From positions 1-64,000 of the forward strand of contig CALBSE010000035.1 of the NCBI GenBank assembly GCA_937927725.1: a stretch of 64,000 nucleotides of DNA. Direction: 5' to 3'. This DNA is from an uncultured Actinomycetes bacterium. Lineage in GTDB: Bacteria > Actinomycetota > Acidimicrobiia > Acidimicrobiales > Acidimicrobilacustridaceae. Both the position numbers and the translations under genes were made by a program. The notes beneath the pieces were generated by a model. The model ran no database searches, had not been told where the DNA came from, and saw only the letters and a list, made by a program, of their open reading frames with translations. Shown one piece after another: positions 45,899 through 53,440 of the stretch (position 1 is its first letter; each line of letters starts with the position of its first letter).

Positions 45899-47350
45899 TT
45901 ACTTGCGTCCGAGTTCGAACGGACTCAAGTCAGGGTTTGCGACAGAGTCGCGATAATGAAACATCGAAAACGGGTACTGCGTAACGATCTTGCCTGAAGG
46001 GCTTTCGTAGTAATGCCCACAACCGGCGTGCCACACTTCGACTCCAGCAATGGCTGTCTGAAGTTCTGCGTTGTAGGCGTCCATTTCGTCTCGGCGAACA
46101 TCGATCCAGTCGGCGTCGGCTTCGTGCATCTGGTCGAGTAGTTCGAGTACGTAACCAACTTCGTATTCCGCCATCTGGATGAGGGATCCGGCGTTGTTGT
46201 TGGGTCCGTACAGCATGAACAAATTCGGGAAGCCGGTTGACGTGACGCCGAGGTACGCCTCGGGGCCGTCGGCCCACTCGTCGTCGAGACTGCGGCCGTT
46301 GCGGCCCGTGAAGGGAATGCGCGATGCGAACTTGTCGACGACGTAACCGGTCGCACAGACGATGACGTCGAACTCTCGTTCAACGCCGTCGGACGTAACG
46401 ATTCCCTTCGGCGTGATGCGTTCGATGCCTTCGGTTACGAGTTCCACATTCGGACGGTTGAAAGCGGGGTAGTAGTCGTTTGAGAACAGGGGACGGAAAC
46501 AGCCCCACGGAACATGCGGTGTGAGTCCTTCACGTGTCTTTGGGTCGTCGACGATGGAGATGGCGACGGCGCCAGCCCATTCTGCGCCGCCAAGGATGTC
46601 TTTATTGCTGAACGGCGCGTTTGGACCGATGTAGTTCATGATCGCGTCGCGATAGCCCTGAAGGGCTTCGGGATTTTGTTTGAACTCTTCGATCTGCTCT
46701 GCCGGAATCGGGAACTCTTCTTTGGGGAGCACCCACTGGGGAGAGCGTTGGAATGACGTCAGGTGAGACGCAACCTTTGCGATTTCCGGAATGCTCTGTA
46801 CTGCACTCGCTGCACCACCGATTACCGCAACGCGCTTGTTCGTGACGTCGAGATCGCGGGGCCATTCACCGGTATGAATAAGAGTGCCTGCAAAGCTGTC
46901 GCGACCAGCGATGTCGGGCAACTTCACTTCGCCGAACATTCCTTGCGCACTGATCACAACGTCGGCGACCAAGGATTCTCCGGTTGAGGTACTGACGACC
47001 CATTCGGCCGCATCGTCATCCCAGGTTGCGCCGGTGACGCCCGTGTTCAAGTGAATCATCGGCCAGAGGTCGAGCTTGTCGACCGTGGCTTGCATGTACT
47101 CGAGGATCTCGGGCTGCGATGCATAGGAACGTGGCCACGATGGATTGAGATTGAACGAAAATGAATAGGCGTGAATCATCACGTCGCAGGAAAGCCCCGG
47201 GTAGCGGCTGCGCTGCCAGGTGCCGCCGACGTCGCCGTCGCGTTCGAGCACCTTCACGTTGGTGTATCCCGCTTCACGAAATTGATAGGCAGAAATGATG
47301 CCGCCGGGACCGGCACCGATCACCAGAATGCGACTGTCTTTCCCGATCAT
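45899..47350 (-). CDS. Baeyer-Villiger-type flavin monooxygenase (short form)
   Basis: A 483-residue FAD/NADPH monooxygenase. The FAD motif is VIGAGPGGIISAYQFREAGY, followed by RDGDVGGTWQRSRYPGLSCD. The BVMO fingerprint F-x-G-x-x-x-H-x-x-x-W-P is met by FAGTLIHTGEWP, and the NADPH fold has VAVIGGAASAVQSIPEIA. The C-terminus carries PNLFMLYGPNNNAGS. It lacks the 130-residue N-terminal extension found in the two other BVMOs of the window. I chose ATG at 47350 with GGAG upstream; the open frame extends 24 codons further. It precedes the tRNA gene on the opposite strand. Confidence 0.9.
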   Translation of the reverse strand: MIGKDSRILVIGAGPGGIISAYQFREAGYTNVKVLERDGDVGGTWQRSRYPGLSCDVMIHAYSFSFNLNPSWPRSYASQPEILEYMQATVDKLDLWPMIHLNTGVTGATWDDDAAEWVVSTSTGESLVADVVISAQGMFGEVKLPDIAGRDSFAGTLIHTGEWPRDLDVTNKRVAVIGGAASAVQSIPEIAKVASHLTSFQRSPQWVLPKEEFPIPAEQIEEFKQNPEALQGYRDAIMNYIGPNAPFSNKDILGGAEWAGAVAISIVDDPKTREGLTPHVPWGCFRPLFSNDYYPAFNRPNVELVTEGIERITPKGIVTSDGVEREFDVIVCATGYVVDKFASRIPFTGRNGRSLDDEWADGPEAYLGVTSTGFPNLFMLYGPNNNAGSLIQMAEYEVGYVLELLDQMHEADADWIDVRRDEMDAYNAELQTAIAGVEVWHAGCGHYYESPSGKIVTQYPFSMFHYRDSVANPDLSPFELGRK

Positions 47351-47517
47351 TACGGACTCCTGCCTCAAGGCGTTGTGAACAGACTCATCATCCTGCCCGC
47401 TCCGGCGAATCGAGGCGACCAATTCCCAAGCTGACCTGCCGGTTGGCGAGAGAGGGGGAGGGTTGGGCTAGATTGACGACTCGCAAACCGGTCGCTTCGG
47501 CGCATCCGGGAAGCCAC

Positions 47518-47604
47518 GTCGGAGTGGCGGAATTGGCATACGCGCTAGACTAAGGATCTAGTGCCCGAAAGGGCGTGGGGGTTCAAGTCCCCCCTCCGAC
47601 ACCA
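47518..47604 (+). tRNA. tRNA-Leu, anticodon AAG, with encoded CCA
   Basis: A complete 87-base type II tRNA. The acceptor stem GTCGGAG/CTCCGAC is perfect, the D stem is GCG/CGC, and the anticodon stem CTAGA/TCTAG encloses the loop CTAAGGA, giving AAG at positions 34-36. The long variable arm GCCC-GAAA-GGGC is Leu-like, the T arm is GGGGG/CCCCC with TTCAAGT, the discriminator is A and CCA is encoded. The AAG anticodon needs A34-to-inosine editing to read CUU, CUC and CUA. The 3' end (from 47588) is the attachment site of the integrative element. Confidence 0.95.
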
Positions 47605-47605
47605 C
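47588..47605 (+). repeat. attL (18-bp direct repeat, left copy)
   Basis: TCCCCCCTCCGACACCAC: the last T-loop base, T-stem 3' strand, acceptor 3' strand, discriminator and CCA of the tRNA plus one C. It is identical to 53441-53458. Between this site and the first ORF (to 47750) lie the inverted end repeat and an 8-bp stem; no gene is seen there. Confidence 0.93.
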
Positions 47606-47624
47606 AACCCGGGAAACTTCCCGG
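47606..47624 (+). repeat. 19-bp terminal inverted repeat, left copy
   Basis: AACCCGGGAAACTTCCCGG begins immediately after attL. Its exact reverse complement is at 53410-53428. Each copy is nearly self-palindromic (CCGGGA-AACT-TCCCGG). This arrangement suggests integrase or accessory-protein arm sites, or a displaced transcription-ending hairpin for the tRNA. Confidence 0.88.
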
Positions 47625-47651
47625 AAGAGTGATTCGAGGGACGATGTAGCC

Positions 47652-47673
47652 GAGTGTGAATCTCGTCACACTC
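47652..47673. promoter_or_regulatory. 8-bp perfect inverted repeat upstream of abrB-like gene
   Basis: GAGTGTGA (47652-47659) and TCACACTC (47666-47673) are separated by 6 bases. The site lies between attL and the AbrB-like/integrase operon, a good place for an operator or an integrase accessory site. No T-tract follows, so it is not a typical terminator. Confidence 0.45.
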
Positions 47674-47750
47674 CCAGTTCCCCTGTTCAGAGCGTTGTAG
47701 CGGCGGAGTCGGCGGGTGTCGTGCCAGTCGAGAGCGGCACCGTGGATTGC

Positions 47751-48200
47751 ATGGGAAAGCAACACGGCCTGGCAGCGGTCAGGCAGAAAGAGCGGCTCGT
47801 CGCCACTCTCCGACCGGTGCCGAACGGCACGGTCGTCGCAGCATCGCCGACGGTCCTGTCGGAGATGCGTCCTCTCACGCTCACGCCCCGGAGCGACTGG
47901 GAGCACGGCTTCGCCCGCCTCGACGAGTGCGGTCGTGTCCGGGACGCCATCGTCATGGCGTCACTCGGTTGGTCGAGTGGTGACGAGGTCAGCTTCGAGC
48001 TCGGTGACGAACGAGTCGTCATCAAGCGGGGCGAAGGCCTCCACCGCATCGACGCACGGGGCCGTCTCGCCCTGCCCGAGACCATCCGCAAGGCACTCGG
48101 TCTCGGTGCCGGCGACGGCGTTCTGCTCTCGGCCTCGTCTAACGACGACCTACTGGTCGTCGTCCCTGCCCGACTCTGTGACCTGGTGGTGAACCAATGA
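47751..48200 (+). CDS. Tandem AbrB/SpoVT-like DNA-binding protein
   Basis: A 149-residue probable DNA-binding protein. Two AbrB-type swapped-hairpin units stand side by side. Unit 1 is RLDECGRVRDAIVMASLGWS with GDEVSFELGDERVVIKRG; unit 2 is HRIDARGRLALPETIRKALG with GDGVLLSASSNDDLLVVVP. Unit 2 matches the family consensus better. ATG at 47751 is chosen; GTG at 47721 or ATG at 47865 are alternatives. Its stop overlaps the integrase start by 4 bases, so it is made with the recombinase and may control integrase expression or direct excision. No toxin gene follows, so it is not an antitoxin of a visible pair. Confidence 0.7.
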   Translation: MGKQHGLAAVRQKERLVATLRPVPNGTVVAASPTVLSEMRPLTLTPRSDWEHGFARLDECGRVRDAIVMASLGWSSGDEVSFELGDERVVIKRGEGLHRIDARGRLALPETIRKALGLGAGDGVLLSASSNDDLLVVVPARLCDLVVNQ

Positions 48201-49231
48201 CGAACACACTCGACCCCAACGCTGTCCTCGCTCTCATCGAGGCCGCAGGAATCTCCCTCGACGACCTCGTCGAAGCGTCGACTACAGCCCAGAGTCCACG
48301 GGCCGAGGTGCCGACCGTCGCCGAGTACCTCGACGTTGTAGTCGATGCAACCTCCGATGGAGCACAGCGCACCTACTCGACCTATTGGCAGCGCCTCGTC
48401 GACAGGTACGGCTCCCTCCGGCTCGACGAGGTGAAGACCTCGCACATCCACGCTCTCGTGAAGGACACGAAGAAGAAGGCCAATGAGAACCCTCGCTCGA
48501 ACGGCCGCCACGGTGTTGCTGCACAGGAGAACTGCGTCGGTGCGGCACGTGCCTTCTTCCGGGTCGCCGTCGAAGATGACCTCATCACCAAGAACCCTGC
48601 CGAGCCCGTGCCGAAGCCTCAGCGACTCCCGTCCCGCCGGCGAGGATTCACCGACTCCGAACTCGCCGACCTCTGGCGAGTCACGAGGACCGGCGGTGAT
48701 GACCCTTTTCTCGACACCCTTCTGCTCCGCTTCCACCTCGAAACAGGCGCCCGCCGTGGCGGCGCACTCAACCTCCGGGTGAAGGACCTCGACCGGAAGC
48801 GTCAGGTCATCCTCCTCCGGGAGAAGAACGACGTCGACCGGTGGCAGCCGGTATCGAAGACCCTCATGGACGCACTGCTGGAACACGCACGGTCTCGGGG
48901 TGCTTCCGCCCCGGACCATGCGCTCCTTCGTGCGCTTCCGATGAAGGGAACGACCGAGGGCCGCCCACTAACACGTAAGCGCTACAACACCCTGGTCGAG
49001 CGATGGAAGAAGAGCCTTCCGTGGGTGGCACAGCACGGGGTCAGCATCCATTGGTGTCGTCACCACGCCACCAGTGCCATCGAGCGCATCGCCGGCTTCG
49101 CTGTCGCCCGAGCCTTTGCGGGTCACAGGTCGAGCGCAGAGACGACGACGACCTACATCACTGCACACGACTACGAGGTTGCCGCCGCAGTCGCCACCTA
49201 CACCGGCGAGCCGCATCCGCTCGCCCCTTAG
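48197..49231 (+). CDS. int: Tyrosine recombinase (integrase) of the element
   Basis: A 344-residue site-specific recombinase. The N-terminal SAM-like core-binding domain covers about residues 35-130 (TVAEYLDVVVDATSDGAQRT and after). The catalytic domain has the first Arg in LETGARRGGALNLRVKDLD, the beta-hairpin Lys in VILLREKNDVDR, the H-x-x-R box in IHWCRHHATSAIERI, the following His in RAFAGHRSSAE and the nucleophile Tyr in TTTTYITAHDYE. All catalytic residues are present, so it should be active. It overlaps the AbrB-like gene and lies next to attL in the tRNA-Leu gene, as expected for the enzyme that inserted the element. Confidence 0.93.
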   Translation: MTNTLDPNAVLALIEAAGISLDDLVEASTTAQSPRAEVPTVAEYLDVVVDATSDGAQRTYSTYWQRLVDRYGSLRLDEVKTSHIHALVKDTKKKANENPRSNGRHGVAAQENCVGAARAFFRVAVEDDLITKNPAEPVPKPQRLPSRRRGFTDSELADLWRVTRTGGDDPFLDTLLLRFHLETGARRGGALNLRVKDLDRKRQVILLREKNDVDRWQPVSKTLMDALLEHARSRGASAPDHALLRALPMKGTTEGRPLTRKRYNTLVERWKKSLPWVAQHGVSIHWCRHHATSAIERIAGFAVARAFAGHRSSAETTTTYITAHDYEVAAAVATYTGEPHPLAP

Positions 49232-49238
49232 TGGGTGC

Positions 49239-49691
49239 TCACGTACACCATTTCATGCCGGTGATAAGCCATCCGCCAGACGGCGTCTTCGTGACTTCGA
49301 CAGTCGCCGTAGTTCGTCCGTCCTCGACGTGAGCAAACACCCTCATCTCCGATGAGTCATCGCCAGTCGAGACGAACTCGGTGGTCGGAATGGCCACCTG
49401 ACTCGGCTTCGCTTCGAGGGTGGCGACCGCTTGCGGGATTTCGTTGAGTGCTTCTTCGGCAGTGGCTGCGCCGCCGGGGCCGCCGACGCTGTACGAGAAT
49501 CCGCCGGAACTGCTGCTGCAAGTGAGCCGAGAGCTCGGCGGAACGCTCACTTCGGCTTTCGACTCTGACCTACAGCCCGTTATTAACAGTGCTCCGAGGA
49601 CGAAGGCCGCAACCCCGACTCCCAGGTGCTTCTTCAGCTGACGTGCACTTGTTGCTGCACTGATTGCCGTACCTATGTCCGCCATGCCCAC
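49239..49691 (-). CDS. Predicted lipoprotein of unknown function
   Basis: A 150-residue protein on the element's minus strand. After 20 polar residues a helix (GVGVAAFVLGALLITGC) ends in a lipobox ITGC at about residue 41, so lipid attachment is likely. The mature part is short, with one Cys in RLTCSSSSGGFSYSVGG and the strand pattern VAHVEDGRTTATVEVTKTPS near the end. ATG at 49685 is an alternative start. It is one of three membrane or surface proteins read opposite to the transfer genes, possibly a surface-exclusion or transfer-control function. No family recognised. Confidence 0.6.
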   Translation of the reverse strand: MGMADIGTAISAATSARQLKKHLGVGVAAFVLGALLITGCRSESKAEVSVPPSSRLTCSSSSGGFSYSVGGPGGAATAEEALNEIPQAVATLEAKPSQVAIPTTEFVSTGDDSSEMRVFAHVEDGRTTATVEVTKTPSGGWLITGMKWCT

Positions 49692-49784
49692 GAGGTTAAC
49701 TCCGAACCCTTGCGGGATGTCGTTCGCCGCTCACGGTAGGGAGCCGCATCCGCTTGCACCCTCGACCTGCTGACTCATCCACCC

Positions 49785-50231
49785 TCAGGCTGGCAGCGAT
49801 TCGTTGGTCACCATCACGTTGGTATCAGCTACGCGGTCGTGGATTCCTCGATGCTTAGGTCCCACCATCGCCGGAAGTCCAACGATGACCACCCACGCTG
49901 CAGCGACCGCAGGGACATGAAGGATGGCGGCGACCAGGGCGCCGAGGCAGACGACGCCGAAGCGCAATGCTGCTCGGAGACCCGAGACGGGGGACCCGGA
50001 GGCGTTGTGGATTCGAGTTCCCATTACGAGTTTGCCGACCGTTGCTGAGAACAGGTGAGTCATCAGACCCTCGTACACGAGCAGCGTTCCGACTGACAGC
50101 AGGATGCCGAGCGCTCCCGGCACAGCGGAACGAAGTGGAATCGTCAGAATGCCGACGACGAGACCATCGAGTGTGCGGGCCAGGATTCGCTGAGCGAATG
50201 AGACCTCGGCGTCACCGGACTCACCAGGCAC
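49785..50231 (-). CDS. RDD-family membrane protein
   Basis: A 148-residue membrane protein. The RDD-type opening is VSFAQRILARTLDGLVVGIL, with the Arg-Asp pair, followed by helices through LGILLSVGTLLVYEGLMTHL, the motif TVGKLVMGTRIHNASGSPVS and a final helical part with the closing HRGIHDRVADTNVMV. The frame is open to 50372, but that part overlaps the next gene, so GTG at 50231 is chosen; start confidence is low. RDD proteins are small integral membrane proteins whose function is poorly known. It may be coupled to the upstream membrane protein, whose stop it overlaps. Confidence 0.68.
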   Translation of the reverse strand: MPGESGDAEVSFAQRILARTLDGLVVGILTIPLRSAVPGALGILLSVGTLLVYEGLMTHLFSATVGKLVMGTRIHNASGSPVSGLRAALRFGVVCLGALVAAILHVPAVAAAWVVIVGLPAMVGPKHRGIHDRVADTNVMVTNESLPA

Positions 50232-50643
50232 TGCAACTCGCTCGACTCGTCTGCACGTTCCCAGTCGGAGTGAGCACGCTACGAACGCAAATGTCGTTGG
50301 CGAGACTCGTCCCCCGATATCCGATGGCGGCGCCGCCTTCGTCGGTGACCATGAACTGGAATGGCTCGGCACCCTGCACGGCCGGAACTACTGACAACAC
50401 ATCGGTAGCCCCAGGGTCGCCCAAAGACTGGATGCGGCTGGTCAGGACAAGCTTCTGCAACAGTCCGGTGTCCTGACCGGAAGCGGACCGCATCGATTCG
50501 TCGACTGCTGCAATCAGGGTGGGTGCTTCGTGCTCGTTGTTGTCGTGCGTCCACCTCGCCCAGACGATGAATCCGACCAACACGACTACCCAAGCGAACG
50601 TGAGCCACACCAGCCCCTTGGTCATCACCCGCTTGAACGCCAC
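50221..50643 (-). CDS. Single-pass membrane protein, unknown function
   Basis: A 140-residue protein. One N-terminal helix (LVWLTFAWVVVLVGFIVWAR) is followed by a mainly extracytoplasmic domain with two cysteines (NDICVRSVLTPTG and SRASCSAW). No recognised domain. It overlaps the RDD gene by 11 bases, so the two are expressed together, and it is divergent from the SCO3933-like gene, the two sharing an intergenic region of 97 bases. The opposite strand carries a long ORF here, but that is the shadow of the ftsK region further on. Confidence 0.6.
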   Translation of the reverse strand: MAFKRVMTKGLVWLTFAWVVVLVGFIVWARWTHDNNEHEAPTLIAAVDESMRSASGQDTGLLQKLVLTSRIQSLGDPGATDVLSVVPAVQGAEPFQFMVTDEGGAAIGYRGTSLANDICVRSVLTPTGNVQTSRASCSAW

Positions 50644-50740
50644 GTCGTAACGCTACTTTGCTCCGGCGGTTCCTTGCGTGGTGTCGACGGCCTCGCACCG
50701 TCTGAGAGGGCAGCAAGCCCCTACATCCCCTGGAGGAACC

Positions 50741-51055
50741 ATGCGCAGCATCCCCGTAGACACCACTCGAATGACCACCCTCGTCGGAGGCGCCATCCAG
50801 CCGGCGACGCAGCAGGACGGCACGCCCCGTCGGGACCGCAACGGTCAGGCGTTGTTCAACGTGCCCGTGCTCGTCGTCGTCGAGGGTGCCAACCCCGACA
50901 CTCTCGTGGTCCGGGTCCCCGGACCTGTTGCACAGGTCCCGTCGCTCACCCCGGTGAAACTCGTCGGTCTGGTCGCTCGACCGTGGTCGATGGACGGTGG
51001 ACGTTCGGGCGTGTCCTTCTCTGCTGATTCGGTGCAGCCTGTCTCCAAGTCGTGA
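50741..51055 (+). CDS. SCO3933-like small AICE protein
   Basis: A 104-residue protein resembling small proteins encoded before the FtsK-like gene in Streptomyces integrative elements (SCO3933-like). It has the pattern TTLVGGAIQPATQQDGTPRR, DRNGQALFNVPVLVVVEG and VKLVGLVARPWSMDGGRSG, suggestive of a beta-barrel, OB-like fold. A strong GGAGG precedes the ATG by 4-5 bases. Its stop overlaps the ftsK GTG, so the pair is translationally coupled. A regulatory or transfer-accessory role is inferred from position; the match is from memory and moderate. Confidence 0.62.
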   Translation: MRSIPVDTTRMTTLVGGAIQPATQQDGTPRRDRNGQALFNVPVLVVVEGANPDTLVVRVPGPVAQVPSLTPVKLVGLVARPWSMDGGRSGVSFSADSVQPVSKS

Positions 51056-52176
51056 GGTCGTCGAGGTTGTGGTTGCTCGTCCGGTGGCCGCAGGCGGCTG
51101 CGGCCACCGGACTCGATGCGACCGTTCACCTCGGCCGTATTCGTTCAGGGCGACGCTCGTCGCTGGCTGCGCTTCCGCTTCGGCTTCGAGCAGGCACGAC
51201 GGTCGCCGACGTCGAGCGTGCGTCTGGCTCGTTGGCGAGTGTGTTCGGTTGCGCTCGAGTCGTGGTCGAGCCTGACTCCGAACGAAGCGACCGATGCGTC
51301 GTCGTGTTCCATCGGCTTCGCCTCCCTGCCTTCTCGCCCTATCGGGTCGACGGGCTCGCCCTTGATGGACTGCTTCCGCAGTCGTCGACCATGCCACTAC
51401 CTCTCGGCGTCGATGCGAACGAAGACACCGTCGCACTTCCGCTGTTCACGGATGCGGGCGGTACGACGCTGCTCATCGGAGGCATACCCGGAACAGGGAA
51501 GACCGCAGCGGTGCGAGCGCTCCTGTGCGGACTGGCTCCCACCACTGCGAGCGTTTTCATCATCGACCCGACCGGCGGCGCAGAGGCATCGAGATGGTCG
51601 AGCAGGCTCAGTGGAGTTGTCGCCGACGCCGACCCGGGCCGCACGTGTGACCTGCTCGGCGAGTTGCTTGCACTCGTTGTGCGCCGTGGTGAGGTGCTTG
51701 GAGCCGGGGGAGTGACCACGATGTTCCCTCCGGTCGTGCTGGTGTGTGACGAACTCGCCGAACTCGCCGCCGCCGGAACGTCGAAGCAGCAGGACGATGC
51801 ACGCTCGTTGTTGCGCCGACTCGTGGCTCTTGGTCGCAAGACGAACGTGTCGTGCATCCTTGCGACGCAGCGAACGACGAGCACCAGCATCGACGTGACG
51901 ACAAGGTCGCTGGCGGGATGGCGTCTTGCCCTCCCGCACCCTGACGACGCCACCGGGTCCGAAGCGTTGCTCGGTCCGGGTCGGCGACAAGCGGCCGACC
52001 TGTCGAGGGACGACGTAGGTGCCGGGTTCCTCACCAACGGCGGCCTGCCTCGACTGATTCGGGTCTTCGAGGCGACCGACCAACTCGTCGAGGCAATCCG
52101 GACCACCGGAAGTGGTCTCAGCCTCTGTGAGCTCGAGCACCTCGACTCGGTCGCCCGTCGTGAACTCACCTCGTGA
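51052..52176 (+). CDS. FtsK/SpoIIIE-like DNA translocase (TraSA-type)
   Basis: A 374-residue ATPase likely to be the single transfer protein of the element. The Walker A motif GGIPGTGKTAAVRALLCG is at about residues 143-160; Walker B is VVLVCDELAELAAAG near residue 228, followed by ALGRKTNVSCILATQRTTST, typical of FtsK/TraB translocases. The N-terminal 100 residues resemble the domain before the motor in AICE Tra proteins. No membrane segment is clear, so membrane contact would need a partner. Short for the family (TraSA is longer), but the ATPase is complete. GTG at 51052 overlaps the previous stop. Confidence 0.82.
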   Translation: MRSSRLWLLVRWPQAAAATGLDATVHLGRIRSGRRSSLAALPLRLRAGTTVADVERASGSLASVFGCARVVVEPDSERSDRCVVVFHRLRLPAFSPYRVDGLALDGLLPQSSTMPLPLGVDANEDTVALPLFTDAGGTTLLIGGIPGTGKTAAVRALLCGLAPTTASVFIIDPTGGAEASRWSSRLSGVVADADPGRTCDLLGELLALVVRRGEVLGAGGVTTMFPPVVLVCDELAELAAAGTSKQQDDARSLLRRLVALGRKTNVSCILATQRTTSTSIDVTTRSLAGWRLALPHPDDATGSEALLGPGRRQAADLSRDDVGAGFLTNGGLPRLIRVFEATDQLVEAIRTTGSGLSLCELEHLDSVARRELTS

Positions 52177-52235
52177 GCGACGTGACGGTTGTGAGGCACC
52201 TCCTTGACGCTCCGGTGCGGCTCCGGACGGTCATC

Positions 52236-52264
52236 GCTGACGGGTCGAACGGCGACCCGTCAGC
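52236..52264. promoter_or_regulatory. 12-bp perfect stem before the repA-like gene
   Basis: GCTGACGGGTCG (52236-52247) pairs perfectly with CGACCCGTCAGC (52253-52264) around a 5-base loop. Outside it GACGGTTG (52184-52191) matches CAACCGTC (52267-52274). The structure lies between ftsK and the repA-like gene with no T-tract, so it may be an origin, a translational control element for repA or a transfer clamp site. Confidence 0.5.
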
Positions 52265-52297
52265 GGCAACCGTCGCTCGAACCCCAAGGAACAACGC

Positions 52298-53269
52298 ATG
52301 TCGAAGGCACCCAACACCATCCCAATCCCACCGCTGGCAACCATCGGCGCCGACGAACTCGTCGCCATGGACATGCCACCCATCCGCATGGTCGTAGGCG
52401 ACCACATCCCGGCAGGTGTCCTCCTGCTCGCCGGCGACCCGAAGGTCGGCAAGTCCCTGCTGATGCAGCACCTCGCCGTGTGCATCGCCACCGACACCCC
52501 GGCGTGGGGCTCACTTCCTGTCGACGGTGGCGACGTCCTGTACCTCGCCAACGAGGGCGGTCAGCGCTCGTTCCGAGAGCGGATGGTCAAGATGCTCGGT
52601 CACGAGAAGGCGCCGGCTCGCCTGCGCATCGCTGAGACTCGTGAACCTCTCGGGGAGCGACTCGAATGCCAACTCGAATGGTGGCTCACCGAAGCCGACG
52701 ACCCGAGGCTCGTCGTCATCGACACCTACTCCTCTGTCGCACCTGAAGGTCGTGGCGTCAACAGGCACCAGGACGACTACAACGCTCTCGCCGCACTCGC
52801 CGACCTCGGCACTCGCTTCCCCGACACGCTTCTCGCTGTCGTTCACCACACGAGGAAGGCCGACGGCGAAGACGTCATGCACCGCATCAGCGGCTCGCAG
52901 GGCATGACTGCGGCGACGGACGGTAACGCCGTTTTGAGTCGTCATCCCGCTGCCCGTCGGTGTGGTCTGAGTATCCGGCCCCGCAACGCCGAGGAGAGTG
53001 ACCTCGTGCTCGAACGCAACGAGGACCTCACGTGGTCGGTCGTCGGTGACGATGAGCGGGCTCATCTCTCCGAAGGTCGGCAGCGAATCCTCGGCTGGCT
53101 CGACGCTCATCCCGAAGGTGGAACGCCCAAGACCATCTCGGCCGAACTCGGTCTCGACCACGACAGCACTCGGCAGTACCTGACGCAGATGGCCGAGGCG
53201 AAGCAGGTCATCAAGCCGAGGCGAGGTTGGTATCGCACTACGTCGGGAGATGAGCCCGTCGCTGCGTGA
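52298..53269 (+). CDS. RepA-like hexameric AAA ATPase with C-terminal winged helix
   Basis: A 323-residue protein related to RepA helicases of the RSF1010/AAA_25 type. The RecA fold has Walker A LLAGDPKVGKSLLMQHLAV (residues about 45-52), a Glu-containing segment LYLANEGGQRSFRERM, Walker B LVVIDTYSSV and VHHTRKADGEDVMHRISGSQ. Residues 258-315 form a winged helix: GRQRILGWLDAHPEGGTPKT, SAELGLDHDSTRQYLTQM and KPRRGWYRT. RepA-type proteins unwind DNA in plasmid replication; the winged helix may bind the origin. It is the only replication-type protein in the element. Confidence 0.8.
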   Translation: MSKAPNTIPIPPLATIGADELVAMDMPPIRMVVGDHIPAGVLLLAGDPKVGKSLLMQHLAVCIATDTPAWGSLPVDGGDVLYLANEGGQRSFRERMVKMLGHEKAPARLRIAETREPLGERLECQLEWWLTEADDPRLVVIDTYSSVAPEGRGVNRHQDDYNALAALADLGTRFPDTLLAVVHHTRKADGEDVMHRISGSQGMTAATDGNAVLSRHPAARRCGLSIRPRNAEESDLVLERNEDLTWSVVGDDERAHLSEGRQRILGWLDAHPEGGTPKTISAELGLDHDSTRQYLTQMAEAKQVIKPRRGWYRTTSGDEPVAA

Positions 53270-53295
53270 CTCACGACGCTCACCATGTTCACGAT

Positions 53296-53321
53296 GAGGT
53301 CCCGGCGCCGGCCGGGGCCTC
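53296..53321 (+). terminator. Hairpin after the repA-like gene
   Basis: GAGGTCCCGGC and GCCGGGGCCTC form an 11-bp stem (one G-T pair) with a 4-base loop, 26 bases after the repA-like stop. There is no T-run, so it may only slow transcription or protect the 3' end. The rest of 53270-53409 shows nothing else recognisable. Confidence 0.45.
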
Positions 53322-53409
53322 ATCGATGGGATGCTTGCGCAGCCCCGTTGTGTGGGGGATAGTCATTGCAACCGAATACCAAGGAGCCAGTTGGTGGATA
53401 TCGACCAAG

Positions 53410-53428
53410 CCGGGAAGTTTCCCGGGTT
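53410..53428 (-). repeat. 19-bp terminal inverted repeat, right copy
   Basis: CCGGGAAGTTTCCCGGGTT is the exact reverse complement of 47606-47624. It ends 12 bases before attR, whereas the left copy abuts attL. Joined in a circle the two copies would flank the 18-bp core, as arm sites in an attP. Confidence 0.88.
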
Positions 53429-53440
53429 GGCGGCATCTCT

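Noticed and set aside
47751..48200. AbrB-like protein as a toxin-antitoxin antitoxin
   Set aside because: The coupled downstream gene is an integrase, not a PIN or MazF-type toxin.
50279..51436. 385-residue minus-strand ORF opposite the SCO3933-like and ftsK genes
   Set aside because: Arg/His/Ser-rich composition and complete overlap with well-supported coding sequence; a high-GC shadow frame.
51052..52176. FtsK-like gene as the housekeeping chromosome-segregation FtsK
   Set aside because: Too short, no membrane domain or gamma domain, and located inside the att repeats next to element genes.
52173..52397. 74-residue ORF overlapping the ftsK stop and the repA-like start
   Set aside because: GTGA overlap is tempting, but the C-terminal part is a shadow of repA and the middle lies in the perfect stem region; no family pattern.
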